64,000 nucleotides of DNA, from assembly GCF_900113045.1 (NCBI RefSeq), contig NZ_FONY01000006.1, positions 62,001 to 126,000 of the forward strand, written 5' to 3'. Below, in pieces: positions 52,766 through 62,351 of this stretch. Made by a program: the position numbers and the translations under genes. Positions within the stretch are counted from its first letter, which is position 1. Every line of letters starts with the position of its first letter. The DNA comes from Thermoflexibacter ruber (lineage in GTDB: Bacteria; Bacteroidota; Bacteroidia; Cytophagales; Thermoflexibacteraceae). Below the pieces are notes generated by a model. That model saw nothing but the letters and a program-made list of their open reading frames with translations. It ran no database searches and was not told the origin of the DNA.

Positions 52766-53689
52766 ATGTTATCACTCGGATTTGTAAGTGCTATTTTGGC
52801 AGAAAGTAGCTTTGAAGAAGTAGTAGAATTTGCCGCTAAAAATAAGTTTTCGTGTGTGGAAATAATGTGCTGGCCTTCAGACAATACGGACAAAAGGCGT
52901 TATGCAGGCGTTACACACATCAACGTAGAAGATTTGACAGAAAAAGAGATAAAGCAAATCCATAAAACGCTTAAAAAAAATGAAGTATTTATCTCTGGCT
53001 TAGGCTATTATCCTAATCCTCTTGACCCTGACAAAGAAAAGTCAGAGTTTTACATTGAACATATCAAGAAAGTAATCCGTGCTGCTGCTAAGTTGGAGAT
53101 TCCTGTAATGAATACTTTTATTGGTAGAAATCCTTTTAAAAATGTAGCTGAAAATCTGCAACTATTTGAATATCATTGGAAGCCTATAATCAAAGTAGCA
53201 GAGGAATGTAATGTAAAAATTGGGATAGAGAACTGCCCTATGTTATTCACCAATGATGAGTGGCCCGGCGGGAAGAATCTGGCAACTACTCCCGCCATTT
53301 GGGACAGGATGTTTGAAATCATACCTTCTCCTATCTTAGGACTAAACTATGACCCTTCGCACCTAATTTGGCAAATGATGGACGAAGTGCAACCTCTTTA
53401 CGATTACAAAGACCGATTGCACCATATTCACCTCAAAGATGCCAAAGTATTCAAAGACAAACTCAACCGAGTAGGCATCATGGCTTATCCCTTGGAATAT
53501 CATTCGCCTAAGCTACCGGGACTGGGAGATGTGCGATGGAGGGAATTTTTCTCTGCCTTGACCACTGTTCGTTATAGAGGGGCAGTGTGTATAGAAGTAG
53601 AGGACAAAGCCTATGAAGGCTCTAAGGAAGACGTACAAACTGCTATTTTAACAAGTCGCAACTATTTGAGTCAGTTTTTAGTGCTGTAG
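52766..53689 (+). CDS. Sugar phosphate isomerase/epimerase (AP-endonuclease 2-like TIM barrel)
   Basis: 307 residues. Xylose-isomerase-like TIM barrel. Metal-binding positions can be seen on successive strands: Glu in KIGIENCPM, Asp and His in GLNYDPSHLIWQ, His in HHIHLKDAKVF, Glu in AVCIEVEDKAYEG. It begins at ATG 52766 without a signal peptide, so it is cytoplasmic. These proteins act on sugars or inositols; the exact reaction is not evident. It may form an operon with the sulfatase. A terminator follows and is shared with ndk. Confidence 0.87.
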   Translation: MLSLGFVSAILAESSFEEVVEFAAKNKFSCVEIMCWPSDNTDKRRYAGVTHINVEDLTEKEIKQIHKTLKKNEVFISGLGYYPNPLDPDKEKSEFYIEHIKKVIRAAAKLEIPVMNTFIGRNPFKNVAENLQLFEYHWKPIIKVAEECNVKIGIENCPMLFTNDEWPGGKNLATTPAIWDRMFEIIPSPILGLNYDPSHLIWQMMDEVQPLYDYKDRLHHIHLKDAKVFKDKLNRVGIMAYPLEYHSPKLPGLGDVRWREFFSALTTVRYRGAVCIEVEDKAYEGSKEDVQTAILTSRNYLSQFLVL

Positions 53690-53701
53690 TAAAAGAAAAT
53701 T

Positions 53702-53735
53702 AAAAAGCCCGTCATCGTAAAAGGAAGGGCTTTTT
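53702..53735. terminator. Bidirectional terminator between the isomerase gene and ndk
   Basis: Arms AAAAAGCCC (53702-53710) and GGGCTTTTT (53727-53735), loop 16, with A-run and T-run at the feet. Confidence 0.88.
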
Positions 53736-53751
53736 AATTCTATTTATATGC

Positions 53752-54171
53752 TTAGAACTGCTCAGTTCCTGCAAAGAAAAATGCACCCTCTATGGCTGCA
53801 TTCTCATCTGAGTCAGAGCCATGTACGGCATTTTTTTCAATAGATTGAGCAAAAATTTTGCGGATAGTACCAGCCTCTGCGTTAGCAGGATTCGTTGCTC
53901 CTATCAACTTGCGGAAGTCTGCTACTGCATTTTCTTTTTCTAAAATCATCGCAAAAATATTTCCTGAAGACATGTACTTACAAAGGTCTTGATAAAAAGG
54001 TCTTTCTTTGTGGACTGCATAAAACTGACCTGCACGCTCTTCTGTAAGGCGAGTAAGTTTTGCCGCCACAATTCTAAATCCAGCCTCCTCAATCATTTTG
54101 ATAATTGCTCCGCTATTACCAGCCTCATAAGCATCAGGCTTTATCATGGTAAAAGTCCTATTTGTTGCCAT
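53752..54171 (-). CDS. ndk: Nucleoside diphosphate kinase
   Basis: 139 residues, typical length. Transfers the gamma phosphate from ATP to other nucleoside diphosphates through a phosphohistidine. The nucleophile is His117 in [12 protein letters not shown]. Other motifs are [14 protein letters not shown] at the start and [21 protein letters not shown]. The residues of the Kpn loop and the nucleotide site (Lys11, Tyr51) are in place. Start ATG at 54171. It is cytoplasmic and monocistronic. The region 54172-54431, shared with the divergent plsC, holds no feature I can name. Confidence 0.97.
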   Translation of the reverse strand: MATNRTFTMIKPDAYEAGNSGAIIKMIEEAGFRIVAAKLTRLTEERAGQFYAVHKERPFYQDLCKYMSSGNIFAMILEKENAVADFRKLIGATNPANAEAGTIRKIFAQSIEKNAVHGSDSDENAAIEGAFFFAGTEQF

Positions 54172-54431
54172 AAATTTGTGTTAAGCTATTAGATAAATAA
54201 ATAAAAAAATAAGTCTAACTAATTAGTCATCAAATACTAAGCATTTTGTTTTACTTATCAATGCACGCATTTGCGAAGCAAAATTATAAAAGAAATCTAA
54301 ATGCACTATGGATTTTAATAAAAATACTCACTACCTTTGACAACCTTAACAGCTTTGAACTAAGCTATTGCTTTTATATTAAAAGTATTAATTGTTGATT
54401 ATTAACTGTTTACTAACTTTCTTATTGCTCT

Positions 54432-55187
54432 ATGTGGCGTAAAATTCTTGGTTGGCTCATTACACCCTTTTATGCAATAGTTTTCTTTTTTATTCTTTGT
54501 TTCTTCCATCCAATCTTGTGGATTACACATAAGTTATTTGGCTATCAAGCCCTTAAAAATAGCGTAGATGTATTAATGCACTCCTTGCTTAATAGCCTTT
54601 ATCTCATGGGGGTTCAGTACACCTTTGTTATGCCAGATAATCCTTTTCCCTTAGACCGTCCCATGATTATTGTGAGCAATCACCAAAGCATGTTCGACAT
54701 TCCTATTATAGGTTGCCTGCTCAAAAAACATCACCCAAAATTTGTTGCAAAACAAGAATTGGCAAGAGGAATCCCAAGTATTTCTTATAACATTAGAAAT
54801 GGAGGCTCTGTTACCATAGACCGCAAAGATGCTCGTCAAGCCCTTACTGCCATCAAAGAGTTTGCAGAATACCTCAACAAAAATAATTATGCAGGTTGTA
54901 TTTTCCCCGAAGGTACCCGCTCTCGAAATGGCGAGCTTAAAACTTTCAAATCGCAGGGATTACTGATGCTCTTGCGTTCTATGCCTACAGCTACGGTTGT
55001 GCCTGTAGCAATAGACGGTGCATGGAAGCTCATGCGCTACAATGCCGCTCCTATCCCTTTTGGCGTACACGTCAAAGCCAATATTCTTCCTGCAATAAAC
55101 CGCGAAGGTAAGACCAACGAACAAATCATAGAAGAAATAGAATCAGCAATTAGAGAGACTTTGGGGCAGGAACTTGTAGAGAAATAA
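54432..55187 (+). CDS. plsC: 1-acyl-sn-glycerol-3-phosphate acyltransferase
   Basis: 251 residues. Adds the second acyl chain in phosphatidic acid synthesis at the inner membrane. The N-terminal hydrophobic segment (about 4-27, LGWLITPFYAIVFFFILCFF) anchors it. Motif I is VSNHQSMFDIPII (HX4D) near residue 78, motif III is CIFPEGTRSRNGELKTFK, motif IV lies in VVPVAIDGAW. The order and spacing are those of PlsC. Start ATG at 54432; an ATG-less AT-rich leader precedes it. Monocistronic, followed by clpB 123 bases later. Confidence 0.94.
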   Translation: MWRKILGWLITPFYAIVFFFILCFFHPILWITHKLFGYQALKNSVDVLMHSLLNSLYLMGVQYTFVMPDNPFPLDRPMIIVSNHQSMFDIPIIGCLLKKHHPKFVAKQELARGIPSISYNIRNGGSVTIDRKDARQALTAIKEFAEYLNKNNYAGCIFPEGTRSRNGELKTFKSQGLLMLLRSMPTATVVPVAIDGAWKLMRYNAAPIPFGVHVKANILPAINREGKTNEQIIEEIESAIRETLGQELVEK

Positions 55188-55268
55188 GTCATTTTGTCTT
55201 AGTTTTGCTCTGTTTTTTTGAAAATCCTGAAATTTTGACAGCTTTTTTTATTGAAATTACTGTGGCAA

Positions 55269-55302
55269 TACTTTTGTTAAAATGAAGTAAAAACTTTTAC
55301 TT
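55269..55302 (+). promoter_or_regulatory. clpB -7 box and small leader hairpin
   Basis: TACTTTTG at 55269-55276 matches the Bacteroidota -7 consensus; I see no TTG at the expected distance. The short leader has a perfect palindrome AAGTAAAA-AC-TTTTACTT (55285-55302), eight bases before the start codon, which could act in control. No CIRCE sequence is present. Confidence 0.5.
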
Positions 55303-55310
55303 TAACAACT

Positions 55311-57920
55311 ATGAACTTTGATAATTTCACAATTAAAGCACAAGAAGCAATACAGCAAGCGGCAAGCATGGCAAGTTCACGAGGACAACAAATCGTGGAA
55401 ACAGGACATATCTTGAAAGCTGTTTTAGAAACTGATGAAAATATTACCAATTTTCTTATTAAGAAATTGGGTGTCAATAAGAATCTGTTAGACAGCAAAT
55501 TAGAACAGTTTATTAACAACTACCCTAAGTCGAGCAGTACCTCCCCTTATTTGTCTAATGATGCTCATGCAGCCTTGCAAAAGGCACAGAACTATTTAAA
55601 ACCTTTCAAAGATGAGTTTATCACCATAGAGCATATACTTTTAGGATTGTTAGCAGGCAAAGACAAGGTAGCAGACTTGATGAAGGAAGTAGGCTTCACA
55701 GAAAAATACTTGATAGAAGCGATAAAATCTTTGCGAGGGAATACTTCGGTCAAAGACCAAGATGCAGAAACCAAGTACAGAAGTTTAGAGCGTTATTCCA
55801 AAAATCTCAATGAATTGGCACGACAGGGTAAAATAGACCCCGTGATAGGCAGAGATGAGGAAATTCGTCGCGTTTTGCAAATTCTTTCTCGCAGAACTAA
55901 AAATAATCCTATTTTACTTGGTGAGCCGGGGGTAGGTAAAACGGCTATTGTAGAGGGCTTGGCACAGCGTATCGTCAATGGAGATGTTCCTGAAAATTTG
56001 AAAGGAGTAACTTTGGTATCTTTGGACATGGGCTTACTGGTGGCAGGAGCAAAATACAAAGGCGAATTTGAGGAACGCTTGAAATCCGTCATCAAGGAAG
56101 TGATAGATTCTGATGGGCAAATTGTACTTTTTATAGATGAGATTCATACTTTGATAGGTGCTGGTGGAGGCGAAGGGGCTATGGATGCGGCAAACTTGCT
56201 GAAGCCAGCCTTAGCAAGAGGTGAGCTGCACGCAATCGGGGCGACAACTTTGAAGGAATACCAAAAATACATAGAAAAGGATAAAGCCTTAGAGCGTCGT
56301 TTCCAAGCAGTTATGGTGGACGAGCCAAGTGTGGAAGATTCTATTTCTATCCTAAGAGGTATCAAAGACAAATACGAGGTACATCATGGCGTACAAATCA
56401 AAGACGATGCAATTATTGCTTCTGTCCAACTTTCTGACCGCTATATTTCTGATAGGTTTTTGCCAGATAAGGCAATAGACCTTATGGACGAGGCGGCTGC
56501 CCGATTGCGAATAGAAATAGACTCTATGCCAGAAGAACTGGACGAGGTAAATCGCAAAATCATGCAGTTAGAAATTGAGAGAGAGGCGATTAGGCGAGAA
56601 AATGATGTAGAAAAAGAAAGAGTTTTATCTGCCCAAATTGCAGAATTGGAGGAGCAGAGAACTTCTATGCAAGGCAAATGGAAACAGGAAAAAGAGATTA
56701 TCAGTAACTTGCAACAAGAAAAAGAAAATGTAGAACGCTACAAGCAAGAGGCAGAGCAGGCAAGGCGAGAAGCAGACTTAGGCAGGGTAGCGGAATTGGA
56801 ATATGGAAAAATTCCAGAAACTTTGCAGAAAATCAAAGATTTACAACATCAATTTGATACCCTTTCTAAAGAAAAGAGTATGCTCAAAGAGGTTGTTACT
56901 GCCGAAGATATCGCTGAGGTAGTCGCTAAGTGGACGGGAATCCCCGTGAGCAAAATGTTGCAAAGCGAAAGAGAAAAACTACTGAACTTAGAGGCAGAAT
57001 TAGGTAAAAGAGTCGCAGGACAGGAAGAAGCTATTACTGCGGTAGCTGATGCAGTTCGCCGAAGCAGGGCAGGTTTGCAAGACCCTAAACGCCCTATTGG
57101 TTCATTCATTTTCTTAGGAACGACAGGTGTAGGAAAAACCGAATTGGCAAAGGCTTTGGCAGAGTTCCTGTTTGATGATGAGAATGCTATGGTGCGAATA
57201 GATATGTCTGAGTATCAGGAAAGACACGCCGTGAGCCGTTTGATAGGGGCACCTCCGGGCTACGTAGGCTACGATGAAGGCGGGCAACTTACCGAAGCAG
57301 TGCGAAGAAGACCTTATTCTGTGATTTTGTTAGATGAAATAGAAAAAGCACACCCCGACGCTTTCAACGTACTCTTACAAGTGCTTGACGAAGGGCGGCT
57401 TACAGACAATAAAGGCAGAGTAGCCAATTTTAAAAATACTATTATCATCATGACCTCAAATATGGGTTCTGACCTTATTAGAGAACGCTTTGAGTTGATT
57501 TCTCCGTTCAATGAGGAAAGCATAGTGGAGCAAACCAAAAAAGAGGTGATGAATCTGTTGAAAGCCAATATTCGCCCTGAGTTTTTGAACCGCATAGATG
57601 AGATAATTATGTTTAAGCCTTTGTCTAAGAAGGATATGCGTAAGATTGTAGATATTCAAGTGAAGCAAATTCAAAAACGCATGGATGCGGCAGGCATTGT
57701 GTTAGAAGTAGCCCCAGAAGTGTTATCTTATTTGGCAGATTTAGGTTTTGACCCTCAGTTTGGGGCAAGACCACTCAAACGCATCTTGCAAAAACAGTTG
57801 TTAAATGAACTTTCCAAAGAAATCCTAAGCGGAAAAATTAACAAAGATACGCCCGTGGGAGTAGTGTTGGAGAATGGACAGATTCAGTTTATTAATGTAG
57901 AAAATGTGGAATTGCCTTAG
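55311..57920 (+). CDS. clpB: Disaggregase ClpB (AAA+ chaperone)
   Basis: 869 residues. Dissolves protein aggregates with DnaK. The N-domain has the double Clp-N repeat (about 1-150). AAA1: Walker [15 protein letters not shown], Walker [15 protein letters not shown], sensor segment [19 protein letters not shown]. The coiled-coil M-domain (about 405-530) is Glu/Lys-rich and shows RAWD-like elements ([19 protein letters not shown]). AAA2: Walker [15 protein letters not shown], Walker [12 protein letters not shown], arginine finger region [10 protein letters not shown]. No ClpP-binding loop is expected in ClpB, and none is seen. The stop codon directly abuts the palindromic element at 57921. Confidence 0.98.
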   Translation: MNFDNFTIKAQEAIQQAASMASSRGQQIVETGHILKAVLETDENITNFLIKKLGVNKNLLDSKLEQFINNYPKSSSTSPYLSNDAHAALQKAQNYLKPFKDEFITIEHILLGLLAGKDKVADLMKEVGFTEKYLIEAIKSLRGNTSVKDQDAETKYRSLERYSKNLNELARQGKIDPVIGRDEEIRRVLQILSRRTKNNPILLGEPGVGKTAIVEGLAQRIVNGDVPENLKGVTLVSLDMGLLVAGAKYKGEFEERLKSVIKEVIDSDGQIVLFIDEIHTLIGAGGGEGAMDAANLLKPALARGELHAIGATTLKEYQKYIEKDKALERRFQAVMVDEPSVEDSISILRGIKDKYEVHHGVQIKDDAIIASVQLSDRYISDRFLPDKAIDLMDEAAARLRIEIDSMPEELDEVNRKIMQLEIEREAIRRENDVEKERVLSAQIAELEEQRTSMQGKWKQEKEIISNLQQEKENVERYKQEAEQARREADLGRVAELEYGKIPETLQKIKDLQHQFDTLSKEKSMLKEVVTAEDIAEVVAKWTGIPVSKMLQSEREKLLNLEAELGKRVAGQEEAITAVADAVRRSRAGLQDPKRPIGSFIFLGTTGVGKTELAKALAEFLFDDENAMVRIDMSEYQERHAVSRLIGAPPGYVGYDEGGQLTEAVRRRPYSVILLDEIEKAHPDAFNVLLQVLDEGRLTDNKGRVANFKNTIIIMTSNMGSDLIRERFELISPFNEESIVEQTKKEVMNLLKANIRPEFLNRIDEIIMFKPLSKKDMRKIVDIQVKQIQKRMDAAGIVLEVAPEVLSYLADLGFDPQFGARPLKRILQKQLLNELSKEILSGKINKDTPVGVVLENGQIQFINVENVELP

Positions 57921-57975
57921 GTGGGCTAACGCCCCTACCTCATCTGAAACAAAGGGTGTAGGGGCTTTTGCCCAC
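57921..57975. repeat. Palindrome at the clpB/FAD-oxidase convergence, overlapping coding sequence
   Basis: GTGGGC-TAAC-GCCCCTAC (57921-57938) pairs with GTAGGGGC-TTTT-GCCCAC (57958-57975), leaving a 4 by 4 internal loop. It starts on the base after the clpB stop and contains the last 13 codons and the stop of the oxidase gene. Confidence 0.85.
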
Positions 57976-59128
57976 TAATTATCTGAGCAGCTAATTCGCC
58001 TAAAGCAGGCGCGTGCTTGAAGCCATGTCCCGTACCACCGCCTAAGAACCAACAGTTACCTGCCTCTGGGTGCGTATCTAAAATAAAGTTTCCATCGGGA
58101 GAATTTTCATATGGACAAACCCTGTTTTCTACCAAAGGAGCATTTTTGAGGGCAGGGAATCTATGAGAAATAAACTGAGAGGCTTTGATAAAAACTTCTT
58201 GATTCAAGAAACGATTGCTACATGTAGGGTCAAAAATTTCTCCTCTTTTGTCCACCCCAATCTTGAAACCACGAGCAGCATTGGCAGGAATACCATAATA
58301 AAAATTTTCGCCATCTAAATCTACCCAAACAGGCATACCGTCAAACAAGGCAGCATGGGAAGCAGGTACGCCAAAATAATACGCTTCTTGCTTGGTGCAA
58401 GTAATGACCTCCCCTAATACCTCAGGGAAAATTTGCCCTAACCACGAGCCACAAGCAAAGATAAAAACATGTGATTGCCAAATACTTCCATCAGATAGTC
58501 TTATGTTTTCTAATCTTTCATTCTTGATAGTAGCAGGACTAACTTGGGCTTGGAGATACGTTCCACCCTCTTTGACGAAGGCTTCTTGGACTGCTTGACA
58601 GCTTTCACGAGCTTTGAGATAGCCACCATAGGGGTCAAAAACCAAATGATGTAGGTCATCTACGTAAATGTGCGGAAATCGCTGTTTTGCTTCTTGCAAA
58701 GGAATGTATTGGTATGCTAAGCCATGTTTTTGCATAAAAGGTAAGCTATCTTCTATGATAGGCGGATGGGCTTCGTAGCAAAACCACAAAATCCCTGAGT
58801 TGAAAAATAAGGATTTGTTCCACAATTTTTGATGAGTTTTCCACAACTCTAAAGCCCTGACATTGAGGTCAAAATAAGCTTCATTAGCGCCGTAGGTGGA
58901 GCGAGTAACTCTGGTTTCATCTCCCGAACTTGAACGAGAGTTTCCTGCTCCCCACGCATCTATAAGGGTAACTTTAAAGCCATTTCTAAGTAAGAATAAT
59001 GCCGTCCAGCCTCCAAAAGCCCCCGCACCTATGACGGTAATAGAGGCACTTTTTTCTAATAGAGGGGCTTGTCTTGGTATTTTAGTTTCTACTGTGCTTC
59101 GTGGGGCAAAAGTTGCTTGTTCTTTCAT
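57935..59128 (-). CDS. FAD-dependent amine oxidase of the sarcosine/N-methyltryptophan oxidase type
   Basis: 397 residues. Flavoprotein of the DAO family. The dinucleotide fold is ITVIGAGAFGGWTALFLLRNGFKVTLID (split over the GxGxxG loop); then SSSGDETRVTRSTYGANEAYF, where monomeric sarcosine oxidases carry the conserved S-x-G-x-x-R-x-x-R. YPYENSPDGNFILDTHP and LGGGTGHGFKHAPALGE near the C-terminus match MSOX/SolA; the Cys in VCPYENSPDG is where FAD is linked covalently. Substrate is uncertain (N-methyl amino acid or pipecolate). The last 13 codons (GQKPLHPLFQMR and one before) are encoded by the palindrome at 57921-57975. It overlaps no gene but starts 5 bases after the PPK2 stop, so the two are co-transcribed. 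Confidence 0.85.
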   Translation of the reverse strand: MKEQATFAPRSTVETKIPRQAPLLEKSASITVIGAGAFGGWTALFLLRNGFKVTLIDAWGAGNSRSSSGDETRVTRSTYGANEAYFDLNVRALELWKTHQKLWNKSLFFNSGILWFCYEAHPPIIEDSLPFMQKHGLAYQYIPLQEAKQRFPHIYVDDLHHLVFDPYGGYLKARESCQAVQEAFVKEGGTYLQAQVSPATIKNERLENIRLSDGSIWQSHVFIFACGSWLGQIFPEVLGEVITCTKQEAYYFGVPASHAALFDGMPVWVDLDGENFYYGIPANAARGFKIGVDKRGEIFDPTCSNRFLNQEVFIKASQFISHRFPALKNAPLVENRVCPYENSPDGNFILDTHPEAGNCWFLGGGTGHGFKHAPALGELAAQIISGQKPLHPLFQMR

Positions 59129-59133
59129 ATTGA

Positions 59134-59952
59134 TTAGTACGGGTCTGTAATCACAGGTTGATACAAACTAATGATAGTAGGGTCTGGGGCTATCAAATCA
59201 GCGATTTCCTCCTTTTCCCTGTAATTAATCGTTCTCAATACGTATTTGATAGATTCCAAGCGTGCTTTTTCCTTGCTGTTCCCTTTGATAATGACCCAAG
59301 GGCTGTATGTACGGTGAGTAGCATCAAACATTTTATCTTTGTAAATAGTAAACTCTGACCATTTTTTTTGGGCTTCCATATCTATTGTGCTAATCTTCCA
59401 CTGTTTAAGTGGATTGGTTTGGCGTGCTATTAGTCGGCGTTTTTGTTCTTCTATGTCTATGGAGAACCAAAACTTGATGAGTAGAATACCGTCATCGACT
59501 AACATTTTCTCAACCATAGGTACTTGCTGTAAAAATAATTGGTACTGTTCCTCTGTGCAAAAACCCATGACAGGCTCTACTACGCCTCTATTGTACCAAC
59601 TTCTGTCAAAAAAAACCATTTCTCCCGGATTAGGAAGTTCTTTGATGTATCTTTGGAAAAACCATTGCCCTTTTTCTACTTCGGTAGGTTTAGGCATAGC
59701 TACTACGCGCATAGCTCTGGGGTTAAGGTATTGGGTAAAGCGAAAAATAGCCCCTCCCTTGCCTGCGGTATCTCTTCCCTCAAAAATCAACAATACTCTT
59801 TTATGGTTCTCTTGCACCCATCGTTGGAGGCTTACAAGTTCTATCTGCAATTTTTCTAAGGTAGCTTCATAAGCCAATGGATAGTTCTCCATGTCTATGT
59901 AGCCATTGTTTCTCAAAGGGGAAATAGTGGGGTTCAATGTTGAAATCTCCAT
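59134..59952 (-). CDS. ppk2: Polyphosphate kinase 2 family protein
   Basis: I chose ATG 59952 (272 residues, MEISTLNPTISPLRNN); an ATG 12 codons upstream is possible. One-domain PPK2: transfers phosphate between polyphosphate and nucleotides. Walker A is FEGRDTAGKGGAIFRF and Walker B is VFFDRSWYNRGVVEPVMGF, with the lid region RLIARQTNPLKQWKISTID (Arg-rich). All are standard. In class terms it looks like a class I enzyme acting on diphosphate nucleotides, but the sequence alone does not prove it. It is first in a two-gene unit with the FAD oxidase. Confidence 0.93.
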   Translation of the reverse strand: MEISTLNPTISPLRNNGYIDMENYPLAYEATLEKLQIELVSLQRWVQENHKRVLLIFEGRDTAGKGGAIFRFTQYLNPRAMRVVAMPKPTEVEKGQWFFQRYIKELPNPGEMVFFDRSWYNRGVVEPVMGFCTEEQYQLFLQQVPMVEKMLVDDGILLIKFWFSIDIEEQKRRLIARQTNPLKQWKISTIDMEAQKKWSEFTIYKDKMFDATHRTYSPWVIIKGNSKEKARLESIKYVLRTINYREKEEIADLIAPDPTIISLYQPVITDPY

Positions 59953-60267
59953 AATCGGTAATAAAAAGTTTCTACTATGCCACAACAAACGTAAAAATAC
60001 ACTTTCTTGTTACTTTTTATTCAAGATGAATTAAGTTAGACACTTACTTTTCGTGGTTTTGACTTTTTCTGTCAATCACCACTGAAAAGGTTGTTCTAAA
60101 ATATTTTTAAAAAGTCAGAAAGTACATACAATGCTCAAAATTAATTCTTTGAAACATCATTTGTATCAATGGCAAGTTAATAAATTGCTAAGATATTTAC
60201 ATAGAGGTTTCATATTTTTTATCTCTAAGCAAATGAATCCGCCAAATCTTACTCCTACACAACTATA

Positions 60268-60807
60268 CTATTCAAAGAGCGACACACTTTCCAACTCCTC
60301 CAAGTGGGTTTGCAAGCGTTTCATCGGCTTGGCAATCGCTACCCTGCCTGAGCGCACAAAACTCAAAATCCCAAAAGGTTCTAATTTCTTGAAAAGGGCT
60401 TGAGTTTCATGTTCTCTGCCTGTTTTTTCTATCACGATAAACTCAGGCTCAATCGCTAAAACCCTTGCATTGCTCTCCCTAATGATGTCTTCCACAGATT
60501 CGCTATTGGCAAATACTTTGGTAGGCATCTTGTAAAGTGCTAACTCTTGATAGACAATCTGCTCGTCTTCGTAGAAAAAGCATTTCAGTACTTCTACTTG
60601 CTTTTCTATTTGCTTGACTACTTGGGCGATTTTGTCATAACTCCCATTGACCACAATGGTAAAGCGACTAACGCCCTGAGTTTCCGTTTCTGAAACGGTA
60701 AGGCTTTCTATGTTAATTTTTCTGCGAGTAAAAACCGTAGTTACTCGGTGCAGTAAGCCAATGGTATTTTCTGTAAAAACAGAAATGGTAAATTTTTTAT
60801 TTTCCAT
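60268..60807 (-). CDS. ilvN: Acetolactate synthase small (regulatory) subunit
   Basis: I chose ATG 60807 (179 residues, MENKKFTISVFTENTIGLLH); the frame is open 43 codons upstream but that part has no family match. Regulatory partner of the large subunit encoded at 62352-64000. The N-terminal ACT domain (about 1-78) shows ISVFTENTIGLLHRVTTVFT and INIESLTVSETETQGVSRFT; the second domain (about 85-175) completes the IlvN fold. Valine feedback usually acts here. It is separated from ilvB by two unrelated genes, an unusual arrangement. The following gap 59989-60267 holds nothing I recognise. Confidence 0.92.
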   Translation of the reverse strand: MENKKFTISVFTENTIGLLHRVTTVFTRRKINIESLTVSETETQGVSRFTIVVNGSYDKIAQVVKQIEKQVEVLKCFFYEDEQIVYQELALYKMPTKVFANSESVEDIIRESNARVLAIEPEFIVIEKTGREHETQALFKKLEPFGILSFVRSGRVAIAKPMKRLQTHLEELESVSLFE

Positions 60808-60914
60808 TTTTTTATTTTTTCCACGAAGACAATAAACCATGAAGAAATTTAATAGAATACATATCAAAATCTCGTCATGGGGTATTACGTGTCTTCTCTT
60901 AGTAAGTGATAAAA

Positions 60915-61604
60915 CTAAATATTTGTAATTTTCCAAAGAATTAAAGACTTATCTTTATAATTTCCATCGCCTTCCGTACAGTTTTCATTAATGACTTTCA
61001 AAGGTTTAGGAAAATGAAAAGGGGCAATCTCCAAGTTTAAAGTACGCCAATCTCCTGTAACGATGTCCTGATTTTCAGTTCTATCGGGAAAACTTGTCGT
61101 TAAAAGATATTTAATATTGCTTTTCTTCAGATTCTCGAGAAATCGGTGAATGTCTGCAAAAGACAAATGCACCAAACAATCCCTGCAAAGCATTAGCTCT
61201 GCCTCGGGGAGTGCATCATTGGTAATATCCAAGACAAGAAATTGGTAATGCGTTTGCTTTGTGGCATTGGCTAAGGGGGCATGTTGCTCATTATGTTTGG
61301 TGATGACCTCTGGCACTATGTCTGCCCCGATGTATTTTTTTACGGGCAAATCAACTTTGCTAATCCAGCCAAAGTCGCCACAAGGGGCATCAAGGAGGGT
61401 TTCTATGCCCAATTCTGCCAATAGCTTAGGTACTTCTACGGAAATAGTAGCTGTTTGCTCGCTATTAGAGCCTTGCCCAGACACTGACTCGCCGTCCCCC
61501 CAATGGTTTTCTTGGTGGATTTTCTTAAAAACTTCCTCAATATTTAGGGCTACTCCACTCTCTTTTAGTTTTTGAAAATGTTTTTCGTCAAAAGGTAAAT
61601 TCAT
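60915..61604 (-). CDS. Class I SAM-dependent methyltransferase, target unknown
   Basis: I chose ATG 61604 (229 residues, MNLPFDEKHFQKLKESGVAL); the frame is open 11 codons upstream. Motif I is LLDAPCGDFGWIS (about residues 70-82), the acidic residue that binds the ribose is in IGADIVPEV (Asp95), and the motif IV region is LMLCRDCLVHLSFADI. There is no DPPY/NPPY, so a DNA or RNA base target is not indicated; protein or small-molecule methylation is as likely. The gene lies 30 bases downstream of the PD-(D/E)XK gene and between the two acetolactate synthase subunits. Confidence 0.75.
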   Translation of the reverse strand: MNLPFDEKHFQKLKESGVALNIEEVFKKIHQENHWGDGESVSGQGSNSEQTATISVEVPKLLAELGIETLLDAPCGDFGWISKVDLPVKKYIGADIVPEVITKHNEQHAPLANATKQTHYQFLVLDITNDALPEAELMLCRDCLVHLSFADIHRFLENLKKSNIKYLLTTSFPDRTENQDIVTGDWRTLNLEIAPFHFPKPLKVINENCTEGDGNYKDKSLILWKITNI

Positions 61605-61633
61605 GTTGTTTATGGTTAAGAGTTTAATGTACC

Positions 61634-62248
61634 TCAATCCTTTTTCATATAAAAATCAGCTATTTGTTTTAAAATACTCAACAAAATAGGAAGTTCGTTA
61701 GTCCCACTATAATAACGTTGCAAGTCAATGTAAGCATCTTGATGGTCTAATTTTAGAAAAAGCCAATCATATCCGTTTGTTACACAGCCATAGATAATAG
61801 GGGTAGGCTTATCGTTGCGAAGATTAAAAATTTGTGCGGCATACATTTCTGCAAATGCTTGTGGTATGCCTTCCTCTATTGCTCTGTTTTTTGCCTCAAC
61901 TACACAAAAAACTATAGAACGAATCTCTATACTTTGCTCTGTGCTGAATAGATAATCACAAACCCCAACTAATTTGTCTTCTTCTGAGATATTAAAAGAA
62001 TAGCCAGAATAAAAATGAAACTGACGGTCGCTTTTTCGCCAAACCTCACGCAGAATGGGAGCAATCATGTTTTCTGATTTTGCTTTTTCACTAAGTATAG
62101 GAAGCAGTGCAGCTTCTTCCAAATCTCGAACTAAACTTTCACTTGGTGGTAAAGGCGTAATTGCTTGCAAAGAAAAGAGGTGTGCTTTTTTTTCTTTTAG
62201 ACCAAATTTCTTAGAAAGTTCAGTCATAGTAAAATCGCTATATGCCAT
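61634..62248 (-). CDS. PD-(D/E)XK nuclease-like protein, HsdR N-domain type
   Basis: I chose ATG 62248 (204 residues, MAYSDFTMTELSKKFGLKEK); the frame is open 25 codons upstream. Residues D98 in GVCDYLF and E118-x-K120 in VVEAKNRAIEEG, with Gln130 in the next helix, make the PD-(D/E)XK pattern seen at the N-terminus of type I restriction subunits and in small stand-alone relatives. The start segment (LPPSESLVRDLEEAALLP) is helical. There is no helicase part. Nuclease activity is inference; many such stand-alone proteins have no tested function. It lies between ilvB (103 bases upstream) and the methyltransferase gene (30 bases downstream). Confidence 0.7.
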   Translation of the reverse strand: MAYSDFTMTELSKKFGLKEKKAHLFSLQAITPLPPSESLVRDLEEAALLPILSEKAKSENMIAPILREVWRKSDRQFHFYSGYSFNISEEDKLVGVCDYLFSTEQSIEIRSIVFCVVEAKNRAIEEGIPQAFAEMYAAQIFNLRNDKPTPIIYGCVTNGYDWLFLKLDHQDAYIDLQRYYSGTNELPILLSILKQIADFYMKKD

Positions 62249-62351
62249 AATAATTACCTTTTTAAAGCATAAATTTACAAAATATTTGCACAAAATCCTA
62301 TCTTGACAACTAAACCTTCCCAATGATTTTTAGACAAACCATGAACTAACT

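Noticed and set aside
55269-55310. CIRCE/HrcA operator upstream of clpB
   Set aside because: The leader palindrome is AAGTAAAA/TTTTACTT and does not contain the CIRCE arms TTAGCACTC/GAGTGCTAA.
60131-60403. A 90-codon open frame on the plus strand at the end of ilvN
   Set aside because: It overlaps the ilvN 3' end on the opposite strand and has no recognisable features.
60915-62248. A restriction-modification system
   Set aside because: The nuclease-like protein lacks helicase or specificity parts, and the methyltransferase lacks the DPPY/NPPY motif of DNA methyltransferases, so calling it R-M is not supported; kept only as a curiosity of gene order.
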